51,939 bases of DNA, taken from an uncultured Faecalibacterium sp. Lineage in GTDB: Bacteria > Bacillota > Clostridia > Oscillospirales > Ruminococcaceae. Of this stretch, positions 1 through 7,801 are shown in pieces; the stretch's first letter is position 1, and every line of letters starts with the position of its first letter. The DNA is taken from contig CABQHF010000001.1 of assembly GCA_902463905.1 (NCBI GenBank), positions 1 through 51,939 of the forward strand, written 5' to 3'. The position numbers and the translations under genes are program-made. Below the pieces are notes generated by a model. It worked only from the letters and a program-made list of their open reading frames with translations. It was not told where the DNA came from and did not search any database.

Positions 1-482
1 AGCCCATGTTCATGTCCGACCTGCGCGAGACCCTGATGAGTGCCCTCGGCCAGAAACAGACGGATGCGGCGCAGGAACTTCTGCCCGAAGAAGATGCTGA
101 CTTCAAGGGCAGACACATCCTGCTGGTGGAGGACAACGAGCTGAACCGCGAGATCGCGCAGGAAATTCTGCGCGAGTACGGCTTCCGGGTCGATACAGCG
201 GAAAACGGTGCCGTAGCGGCGGAAAAGGTCAGCACTGCAGTGCCGGGCAGCTATGATCTGGTGCTGATGGATGTGCAGATGCCGGTGATGGATGGCTATA
301 CTGCCACCCGGAAGATCCGCGCACTGGAAGACCCTGCGCTGGCCGGGATCCCGATCCTTGCCATGACCGCCAACGCGTTCGATGAGGATCGCCGCCGCGC
401 CATGGAGAGCGGCATGAACGGCTTTTTGTCCAAGCCCATCGTGATCGGCGACCTGGTGCAGGAGCTGCACAAAATTTTGTAA
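1..482 (+). CDS. Hybrid sensor histidine kinase, C-terminal receiver domain (partial)
   Basis: This is the 3' end of a gene entering from the left edge; the reading frame is open from base 3. The visible part ends in a CheY-like receiver domain. Counting from the first visible Met, the acidic pocket is in LVEDN (about residues 40-44), the phosphorylatable Asp is D89 in LMDVQMP, the conserved Thr is in MTAN (about 120-123), and the Lys is K143 in LSKP. A receiver ending at the C-terminus after a linker is typical of hybrid kinases that pass phosphate from an HK core to a REC domain. It converges on another hybrid kinase gene with a closely related receiver (591-1710), so the two are probably paralogues. 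The kinase core lies outside the window, so stimulus and output cannot be assigned. Confidence 0.85.
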   Translation, partial: PMFMSDLRETLMSALGQKQTDAAQELLPEEDADFKGRHILLVEDNELNREIAQEILREYGFRVDTAENGAVAAEKVSTAVPGSYDLVLMDVQMPVMDGYTATRKIRALEDPALAGIPILAMTANAFDEDRRRAMESGMNGFLSKPIVIGDLVQELHKIL

Positions 483-509
483 CAAACCGCCTGTCAGGCA
501 TAATAAAGA

Positions 510-571
510 AAGCACCCGCAGCATTCGCTTCCTGAGGTCAAGAGCCTCTGCGAAGCCTGCTGCGGGTGCTT
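510..571. terminator. Bidirectional intrinsic terminator between convergent kinase genes
   Basis: A 13-bp perfect stem (511-523 pairs with 558-570, AGCACCCGCAGCA) carries further pairing inside it (TTCGC with GCGAA). It is followed by T-rich sequence on both strands. It lies between two convergent genes. Confidence 0.85.
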
Positions 572-590
572 TTGCTTTTGTCGGATGGTG

Positions 591-1710
591 TTATGATTTC
601 AGTACATCTGCAAGGACCTGCAGCAGGTGCGGAATATCCAGCGGCTTTGCAATGTGGCCGTTCATCCCAGCCTTCAATGCACTCTGACGGTCTTCTTCAA
701 AGGCATTTGCCGTCATTGCAAAAATTGGAATGCCTGCCTTTTCAGCATCCGGCAGAGCACGGATCTGCCACGTCGCCTCGTAGCCGTCCATCCTGGGCAT
801 CTGGATATCCATTAAAATCAGGTCGTACTGCCCGGGGGCCGCCTGCTTCATCTTCTGGACGGCAATCTCGCCATCCTCAGCAGTGTCCACCGCAAAGCCC
901 GCTTCCTTCAGGATCTCCTGCGCGAGCTCACGGTTCAAGGCATTGTCCTCCACCAGCAAAAGTTTCTTTCCCTTGAGATCGAAGGCATTTGGCTGCGCTG
1001 GTTCGTGGGCAGGCTCTGCACCAAACGGTTCTGCCAGCACTCTGCGCAATTCGGAAAGAAATAGCGGCTTTTCGCAGAAAGCGGTCACGCCGGCAGCGCG
1101 GGCTTCCTCTTCGATATCTGCCCAGTCGTAGGCCGTCAGGATGATGATGGGGCAGCTTTTCCCGATCACCTTGCGGATCTGCCGCACGACCTCGATGCCG
1201 TTCATATCGGGGATCAGCCAGTCGATGATGTAGACGCTGAATTCATCGCCCTGTTCCATGGCGTACCGGGTGCGGATCACCGCTTCCCTGCCGGAGATCG
1301 TCCACTCCGGCCGCATCCCGATCTTAGACAGCATGGTGCTGACGCTCAGGCAGGTGTCGGTACTCGGTATAATAACGCCCGCTGGAGTCTACGGCAACCA
1401 GTTCGATCTGTTTTTCATGGTAATTGGAAAGCTCCGACAGCTTTTTCAGATAGCTGTAGAAATCGGTATCGGTCTTTAGCGGGGTGTAGTACAAATAATT
1501 GCATTGTACATCCACATCGTCCCAGTGAGTTTTGATTACATCCTCCAGACTGCGGAACATCTGGTGGGTGACTTCCTCCATCTGGCTCAGACGCTCATGG
1601 TAGACAAGGTTCTGGATGTAGGTCTGGCTCACAATAAAAAGGGTTAGGACGACCGCAACGATGACAACGCCGATGCCCCAAAACAGCTGCCGGTATTTTT
1701 TCTTGTTCAC
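591..1710 (-). pseudogene. Hybrid sensor histidine kinase with large internal deletion
   Basis: The start is a GTG at 1710 preceded by AGGAGA at good spacing, 25 bp after the solute-binding gene upstream. The N-terminal part has a transmembrane helix (about residues 9-28) and the beginning of an extracytoplasmic sensor region ending in GRYYTEY. The frame then stops at about 1324. In another frame, starting in the middle of a receiver domain (TCLSVSTMLSKIGM), the sequence continues through most of one receiver and a complete second receiver (LLVEDN, LMDIQMP, IAKP) to 591. The rest of the sensor, HAMP, HisKA, HATPase and the start of the first receiver are missing. The junction lies near 1358-1362 and is out of frame. 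A kinase without its catalytic core cannot autophosphorylate, so I call this a pseudogene. Translation restart at the Met at 1334 could make an orphan receiver fragment. An assembly error is the alternative explanation. Confidence 0.8.
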
Positions 1711-1735
1711 ATCCAGTATCTCCTGTCCGTTCTGT

Positions 1736-3518
1736 TCAGCTCCACGCGGTATCTGCCCGGCTGATGGCGGTGTATGCGCCAAAGAAAGCTTTTGCGGCAT
1801 CCATGCCCACAACGCCGCTGTCTGTCACCGTTGTCTCCGCAGCCAGCTGGTTGCTCACACCGCAGATGGCAACCTGATAGGTCTTGCCAGCATCCAGCTG
1901 CACCGGTCTTACCAGCACATAGGGGTAGCCCTTGCCGTTGCCGTAGGCATCATAGCCAGAAGCAAGCAGGTCGTTGATCTGCTGCCCGGTCAGGGTAACG
2001 GTTTGGATGGTACGGTTCCAGCCGGTGGGCAGAATGACCGAAAGATCATAGTCCGTGATGTCCTTGGCGTACAGCTTAGCGGCTACGCCGTGGTGGTTCT
2101 GATCGGTGGGGTTGCCGGGAATCCATGTGCTCAGCGAGACCAGCGCAAGGTCGCTGCCGGTAGCCTGTGCAAAGCAGCGACCCACCAGCATGGCGCAGTC
2201 CTCCTGCGAAAGCTCCTCGGTGACGGTGGTGATGGTATCCGGGGTGTTGTTCACCACACTATCCTGATCCTCGTCCAGCTGACGGATGACGTCCTCCATG
2301 GTGGCATTGCCCTTGATAAAGTCCAGCATTTTAAGGCCGGTGGTCACGATAGTGTTTTCCCAGCCAGAATAGATAAAGGGCGCGGTATTGCCCACGCTCA
2401 GGGCGTTGGCAACATCGGCGTAGTAGGTTTCGTCCGCTTTTGCGTCCTTGAAGGGCAGCAGGCTGCTTTTCAGCGTTTTCTCAGCAAGCAGGGCACTGGT
2501 GCCCGCAACGGTAGAAAGGACGCGCATCACCTTGAGCGCATCTTCCAACTTCTGGGGGTTCTGCTCCAGCTTTTTGCTCAGGCCGTAGAAGCGGTTCACC
2601 TTCAGCACAAAAACATTCTGGGAGCCATCCTCCGAGAGATAGGGCATCAACCCGAATTTATCGGCGTTGCCGTCTGCCTCCACGATGCCGTTGGTGCCGC
2701 CTATCAAAAACAGAGTGTTGCCCTCGGCCATCGTCTGCCGGGTCACATTGTCATCAAGGGCATCGCCGGAGTCGTTCAGCATCCCGATGTCCTTCCACTT
2801 CTGGACATATGCCAATGCCTTCATCATGCCGGGAGTGTTGCTGACGTTCGCCTTGCCGGACAGATAATCCTTCTGCCACAGCCTGCCGTCCAGTGTGCCG
2901 AGGAAATCGGCATCTGCAATGTTGCACAGGTACTGGAAGCCGTAGCCCGGGTACTGGATCTGCGGCAGACAGAGATCGACCCCGGCTTCCTTTGCCTTTG
3001 CAGCCAGTTCTTCCAGCTCAGCGAAAGAATTGGGCAGTCCCCAGCCGTGTTCCCGCAGCAGAGTCTTATTATAGGTGATGCCGTAGCAGTTGTAAGCCGA
3101 GGGCAGCAGATAGATTGCGCCGTTATCGGACACCTCCTGCAGACGGGATTCCACATAGTTGTCGGTAAAATCATAGCCGGAAAGGTCCAGCAGCTTGTCG
3201 GACACAAGGTCGGTCAAAGGATCGTAGACCGCAAGGGTGCATACATCCGGCAGATCGCCCGCCGCAAACATATTCTGCAAACAGGTGGTGGTGTCGCCGC
3301 TGTAGGGCACGATCTCAACATTTACTTCCGGGTAAACGCTGTGCACCTGCTCAATAAAGGCTTCTACCTCCATATAAGGTGCCATAAAGGTGACGGCTTC
3401 GTGTGCATCGTCTTTTTTAGCTGGTTCGGCCTTACCGCCGCCGCAGGCGGTCAGCGCTGCCGTGGCTGCCAGTACACCGCAGCCTGCAAAAAAGAGCGGC
3501 GTGAGATTTTTTCATCAT
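1736..3518 (-). pseudogene. Lipoprotein ABC solute-binding protein with 5'-nucleotidase-C-like tail, frameshifted at its start
   Basis: The main frame (1736-3385) has an extracellular solute-binding protein of the sugar-binding type, then a C-terminal region of about 150 aa resembling the 5'-nucleotidase C-terminal domain (GSDLALVSL, then ITDYDLSVILPTG and LTGQQINDLL). The natural start is the ATG pair at 3518/3515 behind AGGAAG, but that frame stops early. Removing one A from the A6 run at 3507-3512 gives a complete lipoprotein signal: MKNLTPLFFAGCGVL, then ATAALTACGGG with an LTAC lipobox. The gene is therefore one base out of frame at a homopolymer. It is followed by the broken hybrid kinase, a common pairing in which the lipoprotein presents ligand to the sensor. 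A sequencing error or slippage-based switching are alternatives to true decay. Confidence 0.75.
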
Positions 3519-3682
3519 ACAATAATATCTTCCTCACATTTTCGGAGGCAATACTGCATGAATTCAATGGGATGCAGTGCTGCCTTGACTTTGGTCGTTC
3601 TTACACACCTCACGGGAACCTCTACGCTCGCAGCCTGTCCGCACTGGGCATTATTCCGATTTCCCCATAAAACGACAAGTTT

Positions 3683-3711
3683 ATTGTATCATCGCAACAA
3701 AAGCGTTTCAA
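3683..3711 (-). promoter_or_regulatory. Sigma-70 promoter of the solute-binding/kinase operon
   Basis: On the minus strand: TTGAAA (3711-3706), a 17-bp spacer, then TACAAT (3688-3683). It lies about 165 bp upstream of the lipoprotein start. The IS remnants begin just beyond it. Confidence 0.6.
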
Positions 3712-3722
3712 GTTGTTTCTGA

Positions 3723-4106
3723 ATGTTTTTACAGACGAAAGAACTGAATCATCTTACAACATATTCAGGAGGAACAACTTCAGAAAGATTTGTTGATTAT
3801 CTGAGAAGCATTCTTATTCCGACACTTTCTCCCGACTCGATCGTTGTGATGGACAATATGCGTTCTCACCATACACAGGCAGTAAAGGATTTATTGGAGC
3901 AGGCTGGCGTTCAATACCTCTATCTGCCACCGTACAGCCCTGATTTGAATCCAATTGAGAAGATGTGGTCTAAACTCAAGGCTTTCCTGAGAAAGGAAAA
4001 AGTTCGTTTGTTGGAGAAGCTGCCGGATGCTGTTCGTGCTGCTTTCAAAACGATTTCTTCTCATGACTGTTCTGGCTGGTTTCGCTTTTGCGGCTATTCA
4101 CGATAA
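3723..4106 (+). pseudogene. IS630-family transposase, C-terminal fragment
   Basis: The fragment carries the C-terminal half of an IS630/Tc1-type DDE transposase. VVMDNMRSHH holds the second catalytic Asp, and LPPYSPDLNPIEKMWSKLK holds the final acidic residue (E in PIEKMW). The N-terminal helix-turn-helix half and the first catalytic Asp are missing; an in-frame stop at 3720-3722 precedes the fragment. Its last residues run into the next transposase remnant. It cannot transpose by itself. Confidence 0.85.
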
Positions 4107-4115
4107 TTTATTGGA

Positions 4116-4403
4116 TTGCTATATTTGTCCAGCCGCGTGCTTAGTGCTTCTGAGCTTCTTCACCATGCCCGTATGGAGTGGGCCGTTGAGTCTATGCACT
4201 GGCTCCTTGATGTGCATTATGCGGAAGATTCCTGCCGACTTCAGGCACTGTCCTTGCAGAAAAATCTGAATACGCTGCGAAAGTTCGCTCTTTCGATGAT
4301 AAAGCGATACAAAGCCAATGCTTCCACAAAGAAAGCTCTGTCTCAAATCATGTTTGACTGCCTACTGGATTGCAACAAGTTGATGCCCATTACTCAAAAT
4401 TGA
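4116..4403 (+). pseudogene. ISAs1-family transposase, C-terminal fragment
   Basis: The fragment matches the conserved end of ISAs1-type transposases: ARMEWAVESMHWLLDV followed by the ED of YAEDSCR, then NLNTLRKFALSMIKRYK. The rest of the gene is absent. It directly abuts an unrelated IS630 fragment, so this is a small junkyard of nested or deleted insertion sequences. No intact terminal repeats were seen. Confidence 0.8.
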
Positions 4404-4429
4404 TTTCCGTGGGATGCGTCGAATCTCTA

Positions 4430-4458
4430 TTGAAAACCGCGTTCTGGCGTGGTATCAT
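4430..4458 (+). promoter_or_regulatory. Candidate promoter of the PASTA gene
   Basis: TTGAAA (4430-4435), a 17-bp spacer, then TATCAT (4453-4458). It lies 175 bp upstream of the PASTA-protein start and just after the IS remnant. No other gene start lies between; I see nothing else in 4459-4620. Confidence 0.5.
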
Positions 4459-4633
4459 AAATCATGATCGAAAAATCTCTGCATCCGGACGAAAGCATTC
4501 CAGCGCAAATGCACGCTTTCGTCACCGGTTTTTACAGATCCCGCGTAAAGCATTTCACCGGGAACACAATACATTTCAGGCCGACCATGCCCGCGGTGAG
4601 GGCAGTGGCGCCTTTCAAGCAAAGGAAAATTCA

Positions 4634-5794
4634 ATGGACTGGAAAAACAAAGATACCCTGACGGGCACTTCCTTTAAAAAGACAACTCCGTCTTCTGAGG
4701 CAAAGAAAAAAGAGCCTCCCAAGAAAAAACCTGTGCAGTCGACTGTTACGCGGCAGCCGATCGAGCAGCAGACGATCGAGACCACCCCGCAGAAAAAGCC
4801 CAAAGGCTGGCTCCCGCTCCTGCTTCTCCTGCTCGTGGCCCTGGTGCTTGCCGCGCTGCTGCTTCTGCCCAGGCTGACCCAAAAAAGCACTCTGGCCGCT
4901 TCTTCTGAGGCATCTTCTGAGGAAGCTTCTTCGGCGGCGTCCAAGTCTGAGAGCGCCTTCATTCTGCCGGATGTGGTCGGCATGAGCGAGGACGCCGCAT
5001 GCAAGGCCCTGTCGGTGGACGGCCTTACGATCAATATCCGTTATCAGTATGACAGCAATGCCAAAACCGGTGTCGTGCTAGAGCAGACCCCTGCCGCCGG
5101 CACAGAATGGAGCGGAGGCAGTGTAGATCTTGTGGTCTGCGACCGGACGCTGGGCATGATCAGTGTCCCGAATGTTGTTGGCATGCGCCTGTCTGCCGCT
5201 AAGGAGGTGCTGGAAGATGCAGGCTTTGTTGCCGGCGTACGCCTCGACGGAAATGAATCCGCCGTGGTCACTGCGCAGACCCCTGCCGCCGGCACCAAGG
5301 CCGAAAAGGGCTGCAGCGTGACCCTTTCCTACGAGCGGCAGGCCGCATCGGAAGCACAGGCATCCGTGGAGATCGAAAAGCATCCCACCGCTGCTTCTAG
5401 CTCCAGCACCGCATCCCGTTCTCCCTCTTCTTCCACCTCCCGTGCACAATCGACACAGCAGCAGTCTACGCAGCAGACAGAACACGTTGCTCCGCCCGCA
5501 CAGGAGACCCAGCCTGCACAGCCCGCTCAGCCTGTGCAGACCGTCTCCGCTTATATCGGCTCCTGCACAAAGAATCTGATTCAGTTTGTGACCAGTGGTG
5601 GAAACGCCACAATCAATGTTGAATACGTTTACCCCAGCGGTGCACATTCCCAGCGTTTTGCATTGGGCACCTACTCCGACGGTGTCCACGAATTTTCGCC
5701 GGGTGTCTCGATCACGGATCCGCGGGGCACCTATCAGGTCTGCCTGTACGATTCCAATGGCAATCTGCTGGCAACTTCCAGCTTTACAAATTGA
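4634..5794 (+). CDS. Membrane-anchored PASTA-domain protein
   Basis: 386 aa starting at the ATG at 4634 behind AAAGGAAA; the open frame extends further upstream without a better start. A Lys/Pro-rich cytoplasmic N-terminus (1-58) precedes one transmembrane helix (about 59-78) and a Ser/Ala/Glu linker. Two PASTA repeats follow (about 109-168 and 176-234), each with the V-P/D-x-V-x-G-M start and a QTPAAGT turn. A Ser/Gln/Pro-rich stretch (240-305) leads to a C-terminal beta-rich domain of about 80 aa that I do not recognise. PASTA repeats bind peptidoglycan or muropeptides and usually belong to Ser/Thr kinases or class B PBPs. Here no kinase or transpeptidase domain is attached, so the protein may be a wall-sensing or anchoring partner. 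It is followed 66 bp later by the double-glycine peptide gene. Confidence 0.85.
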   Translation: MDWKNKDTLTGTSFKKTTPSSEAKKKEPPKKKPVQSTVTRQPIEQQTIETTPQKKPKGWLPLLLLLLVALVLAALLLLPRLTQKSTLAASSEASSEEASSAASKSESAFILPDVVGMSEDAACKALSVDGLTINIRYQYDSNAKTGVVLEQTPAAGTEWSGGSVDLVVCDRTLGMISVPNVVGMRLSAAKEVLEDAGFVAGVRLDGNESAVVTAQTPAAGTKAEKGCSVTLSYERQAASEAQASVEIEKHPTAASSSSTASRSPSSSTSRAQSTQQQSTQQTEHVAPPAQETQPAQPAQPVQTVSAYIGSCTKNLIQFVTSGGNATINVEYVYPSGAHSQRFALGTYSDGVHEFSPGVSITDPRGTYQVCLYDSNGNLLATSSFTN

Positions 5795-5819
5795 CGCGTG
5801 CGTGCTAATATAGTGGTAT
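5791..5819 (+). promoter_or_regulatory. Possible promoter of the double-glycine peptide gene
   Basis: TTGACG (5791-5796) overlaps the PASTA stop codon; a 17-bp spacer leads to TGGTAT (5814-5819). The -10 is weak, so read-through from the PASTA promoter is equally likely. Confidence 0.3.
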
Positions 5820-5860
5820 CGAACCTTTCCGTTTATCATTTGTGAGTTGAGGTATTTGCG

Positions 5861-6211
5861 ATGAAAGAACAGAAACTGACTTTGCCTGAGCGCTATGCGG
5901 TTGTTAGTGCAGAAGAAATGGTGTACATCGAGGGCGGCCTTGGTGCAGATCCGATTGGTGACGGTAAGTACGGCATCTTTGAGACCGCCGGAAATCTGAC
6001 TGAGCTTTTTAATCGTGTCTTCAGACGGTTCTCCTATAAGCTGGACTATGAGGTTGTCGATGCCCTTAACAAAGGCATTACCGGCCTCGGCATTGTGAAT
6101 GCGGTTGTCAACATCCTCGATCCGTCTGCTCTGGCCAAGTCCATCAACCTTGCACCGGCTTTCACCGGTATTATGAACACGCTGGGCAAGATCGGCCTGG
6201 ATCGTATCTGA
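5861..6211 (+). CDS. Small protein with a double-glycine export leader (bacteriocin-like or signalling peptide)
   Basis: 116 aa, start at 5861 behind TTGAGG with 8-nt spacing. The first 26 residues resemble a leader for C39-peptidase ABC exporters: LPERYAVVSAEEMVYIEGG ends in Gly25-Gly26, with the usual hydrophobic residues spaced before it and an EEM motif. The predicted mature part is about 90 aa. It has two hydrophobic, Gly-rich segments (GITGLGIVNAVVNIL and FTGIMNTLGKIG) that could form membrane-active helices, but no Cys or Ser/Thr clusters suggesting a lantibiotic. No processing transporter or immunity gene is in the window. It sits between envelope proteins, so a role in cell-surface signalling is also possible. 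The leader is recognisable; the activity is unknown. Confidence 0.7.
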   Translation: MKEQKLTLPERYAVVSAEEMVYIEGGLGADPIGDGKYGIFETAGNLTELFNRVFRRFSYKLDYEVVDALNKGITGLGIVNAVVNILDPSALAKSINLAPAFTGIMNTLGKIGLDRI

Positions 6212-6254
6212 TCCTCAGGACCGGTCTGCGGCATCCATCCAATCAGAAACCAAC

Positions 6255-6306
6255 GAAGCAGGGACTTCAACATGCGTGTGCATGAAGAAGTCCCTGCTTC
6301 ATTTTT
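6255..6306 (+). terminator. Intrinsic terminator after the double-glycine peptide gene
   Basis: A perfect 14-bp stem GAAGCAGGGACTTC (6255-6268 with 6287-6300) is followed by ATTTTTGT. Confidence 0.9.
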
Positions 6307-6337
6307 GTATTCTGCGGTAGGCTGTTCCATTTTTCAA

Positions 6338-6367
6338 CAAAAAAGCCGCCTCCACACGGGAGGCGGC
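6338..6367 (-). terminator. Intrinsic terminator after the L,D-transpeptidase gene
   Basis: On the minus strand a GC-rich stem GCCGCCTCC (6358-6367 with 6345-6353) is followed by a T6 tract. It faces the terminator of the convergent peptide gene. Confidence 0.9.
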
Positions 6368-6405
6368 AAACGGATAACCAGATCTCGGCTGGCACAGGAT
6401 GAAGA

Positions 6406-7779
6406 TCAGCCCTGTGCTTCAGGCTGGGCAGCAGCTTCTGCCGTTGTGCCAGCCTTTTCCTCCTGCTTCGGCGTTTCCGTCACAGTCTCATGTGCAGACT
6501 CTTTGGAAACAGTGACCGTTTCTTTAGAGGAAGCTGCAGTTTCTTTGGAAGAAGCTGTCGGCTTGGAGGATGCTGCAATCTTCTTGGAAGAGGCTGTCGG
6601 CTTGGAGGATGCTGCAGTCTTCTTGGAAGAAGCCGCCGGCTTGGAGGATGCCGCAGTCTCCTTGGAAGAAGCCGCCGGCTTGGAGGATGCTGCAGTCTCC
6701 TTGGAAGAAGCTGCCGGTTCCTCCTTGGGCGCAACCACTGCCGGTGCAGAAGATGCTGCCTCGCTGGAGACTGTGGATCCCTCCGACTGCTTTTCTGTTG
6801 CAGCCTTGCTCAGGATCGCGGTACCCGTGCGGAACTGTTCCGGCCAGGGGTTATTTGCATCCGGGTCGGTGGGATCCCAGCCACGGAGTGCTTCGTTGTC
6901 GATCTCCATGTTGATTGTGCCAGGCTTGCCCATGGGACCGGGGTTTTCTGCATCATCATAGATGATGACCGGTGTACCCAGCGGGCAGTTGTCACGGATC
7001 CACTTGACATCCACAACAGCCATACGCACGCAGCCTGCCGATGCCGGTGCACCCAGGTTATTGTATTCCTCGTATTCCAGGTCTGCCTTGTTTTTGCTCA
7101 GATACGGGACACTGTGGAACAGGATGCTGCCCTTGATCCGGGTTGCATACTGACCATACACGCCATCATTCAGAGACTTCCAACCATCGCCATTGTTGCC
7201 ATCGTTCGGGTTATTTTTGTCGTTATAGGTGTTGAACTGGCCGGTGGGGGTTGCATTATTCTGGTTATCCTTGCCGCAGCTCACCACCATGGCCATATAA
7301 GGCACCATATACTTGCCCTCGGCGTTGGCAGTGTACACCGTTGCAGTGGAAGCCGAACGGTTCACAACGATCAAGTAGGGATAGCCTTCCTTCACCGTCA
7401 GATTATAACCATTGGCGGCAGCAAGGCCCTCCAGGATCTCCTTTGCATTGGCCTCCCATGTGGCGGGATCCTTCACCTGCGGAGCGGTTCGGGTCGCATT
7501 CGGGTTATTCTGAAGCTGCTCGTAGAACAGTTCCTCCTCGGCCTTTTCTGCTTCCGGTTCGCTGGCTGCACCGCTGTCCACGACTTCGGATGAGGCCATC
7601 TCACTGGACGACTGTTCCGACCCGGCTGCATCTTCCTGCTTTTTGGATTTGAAATGCAGCACGGTCAGAACCAGCGCGAGCACAACAACTACCACTACAC
7701 CCAGGATGCTGAGTGTGCGCATCATACGGTATCTCTGGCGGTTTTTGCGGTACCGCTCCCGGTTTGAATTATGAGCCAT
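6406..7779 (-). CDS. L,D-transpeptidase (YkuD domain) with repeat tail
   Basis: 457 aa with a strong RBS (AAGGAG). A basic cytoplasmic tail (1-21) and one transmembrane helix (about 22-42) place the rest outside the cell. The YkuD catalytic domain spans about 130-275 and keeps the active-site His (H222 in LFHSVP) and the nucleophile Cys250 in SAGCVRM. These enzymes make 3-3 peptidoglycan cross-links or attach proteins to the wall. The C-terminal 110 residues are a low-complexity Ala/Ser/Lys region with five 13-residue repeats, which could thread through the wall. It starts 22 bp after the zinc-ribbon gene upstream, so the two are probably co-transcribed. Confidence 0.93.
   Translation of the reverse strand: MAHNSNRERYRKNRQRYRMMRTLSILGVVVVVVLALVLTVLHFKSKKQEDAAGSEQSSSEMASSEVVDSGAASEPEAEKAEEELFYEQLQNNPNATRTAPQVKDPATWEANAKEILEGLAAANGYNLTVKEGYPYLIVVNRSASTATVYTANAEGKYMVPYMAMVVSCGKDNQNNATPTGQFNTYNDKNNPNDGNNGDGWKSLNDGVYGQYATRIKGSILFHSVPYLSKNKADLEYEEYNNLGAPASAGCVRMAVVDVKWIRDNCPLGTPVIIYDDAENPGPMGKPGTINMEIDNEALRGWDPTDPDANNPWPEQFRTGTAILSKAATEKQSEGSTVSSEAASSAPAVVAPKEEPAASSKETAASSKPAASSKETAASSKPAASSKKTAASSKPTASSKKIAASSKPTASSKETAASSKETVTVSKESAHETVTETPKQEEKAGTTAEAAAQPEAQG
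6523..6717 (-). repeat. 39-bp tandem repeat encoding (P-A/T-ASSKxxAASSK)x5
   Basis: Five in-frame 13-residue units occupy residues 355-419 of the L,D-transpeptidase. Units vary only at a few positions (ET, KT or KI in the middle; PA or PT at the start). Such repeats can change copy number by slippage. Confidence 0.85.
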
Positions 7780-7801
7780 CGAGAATTCTCCTTCCTATTT
7801 G

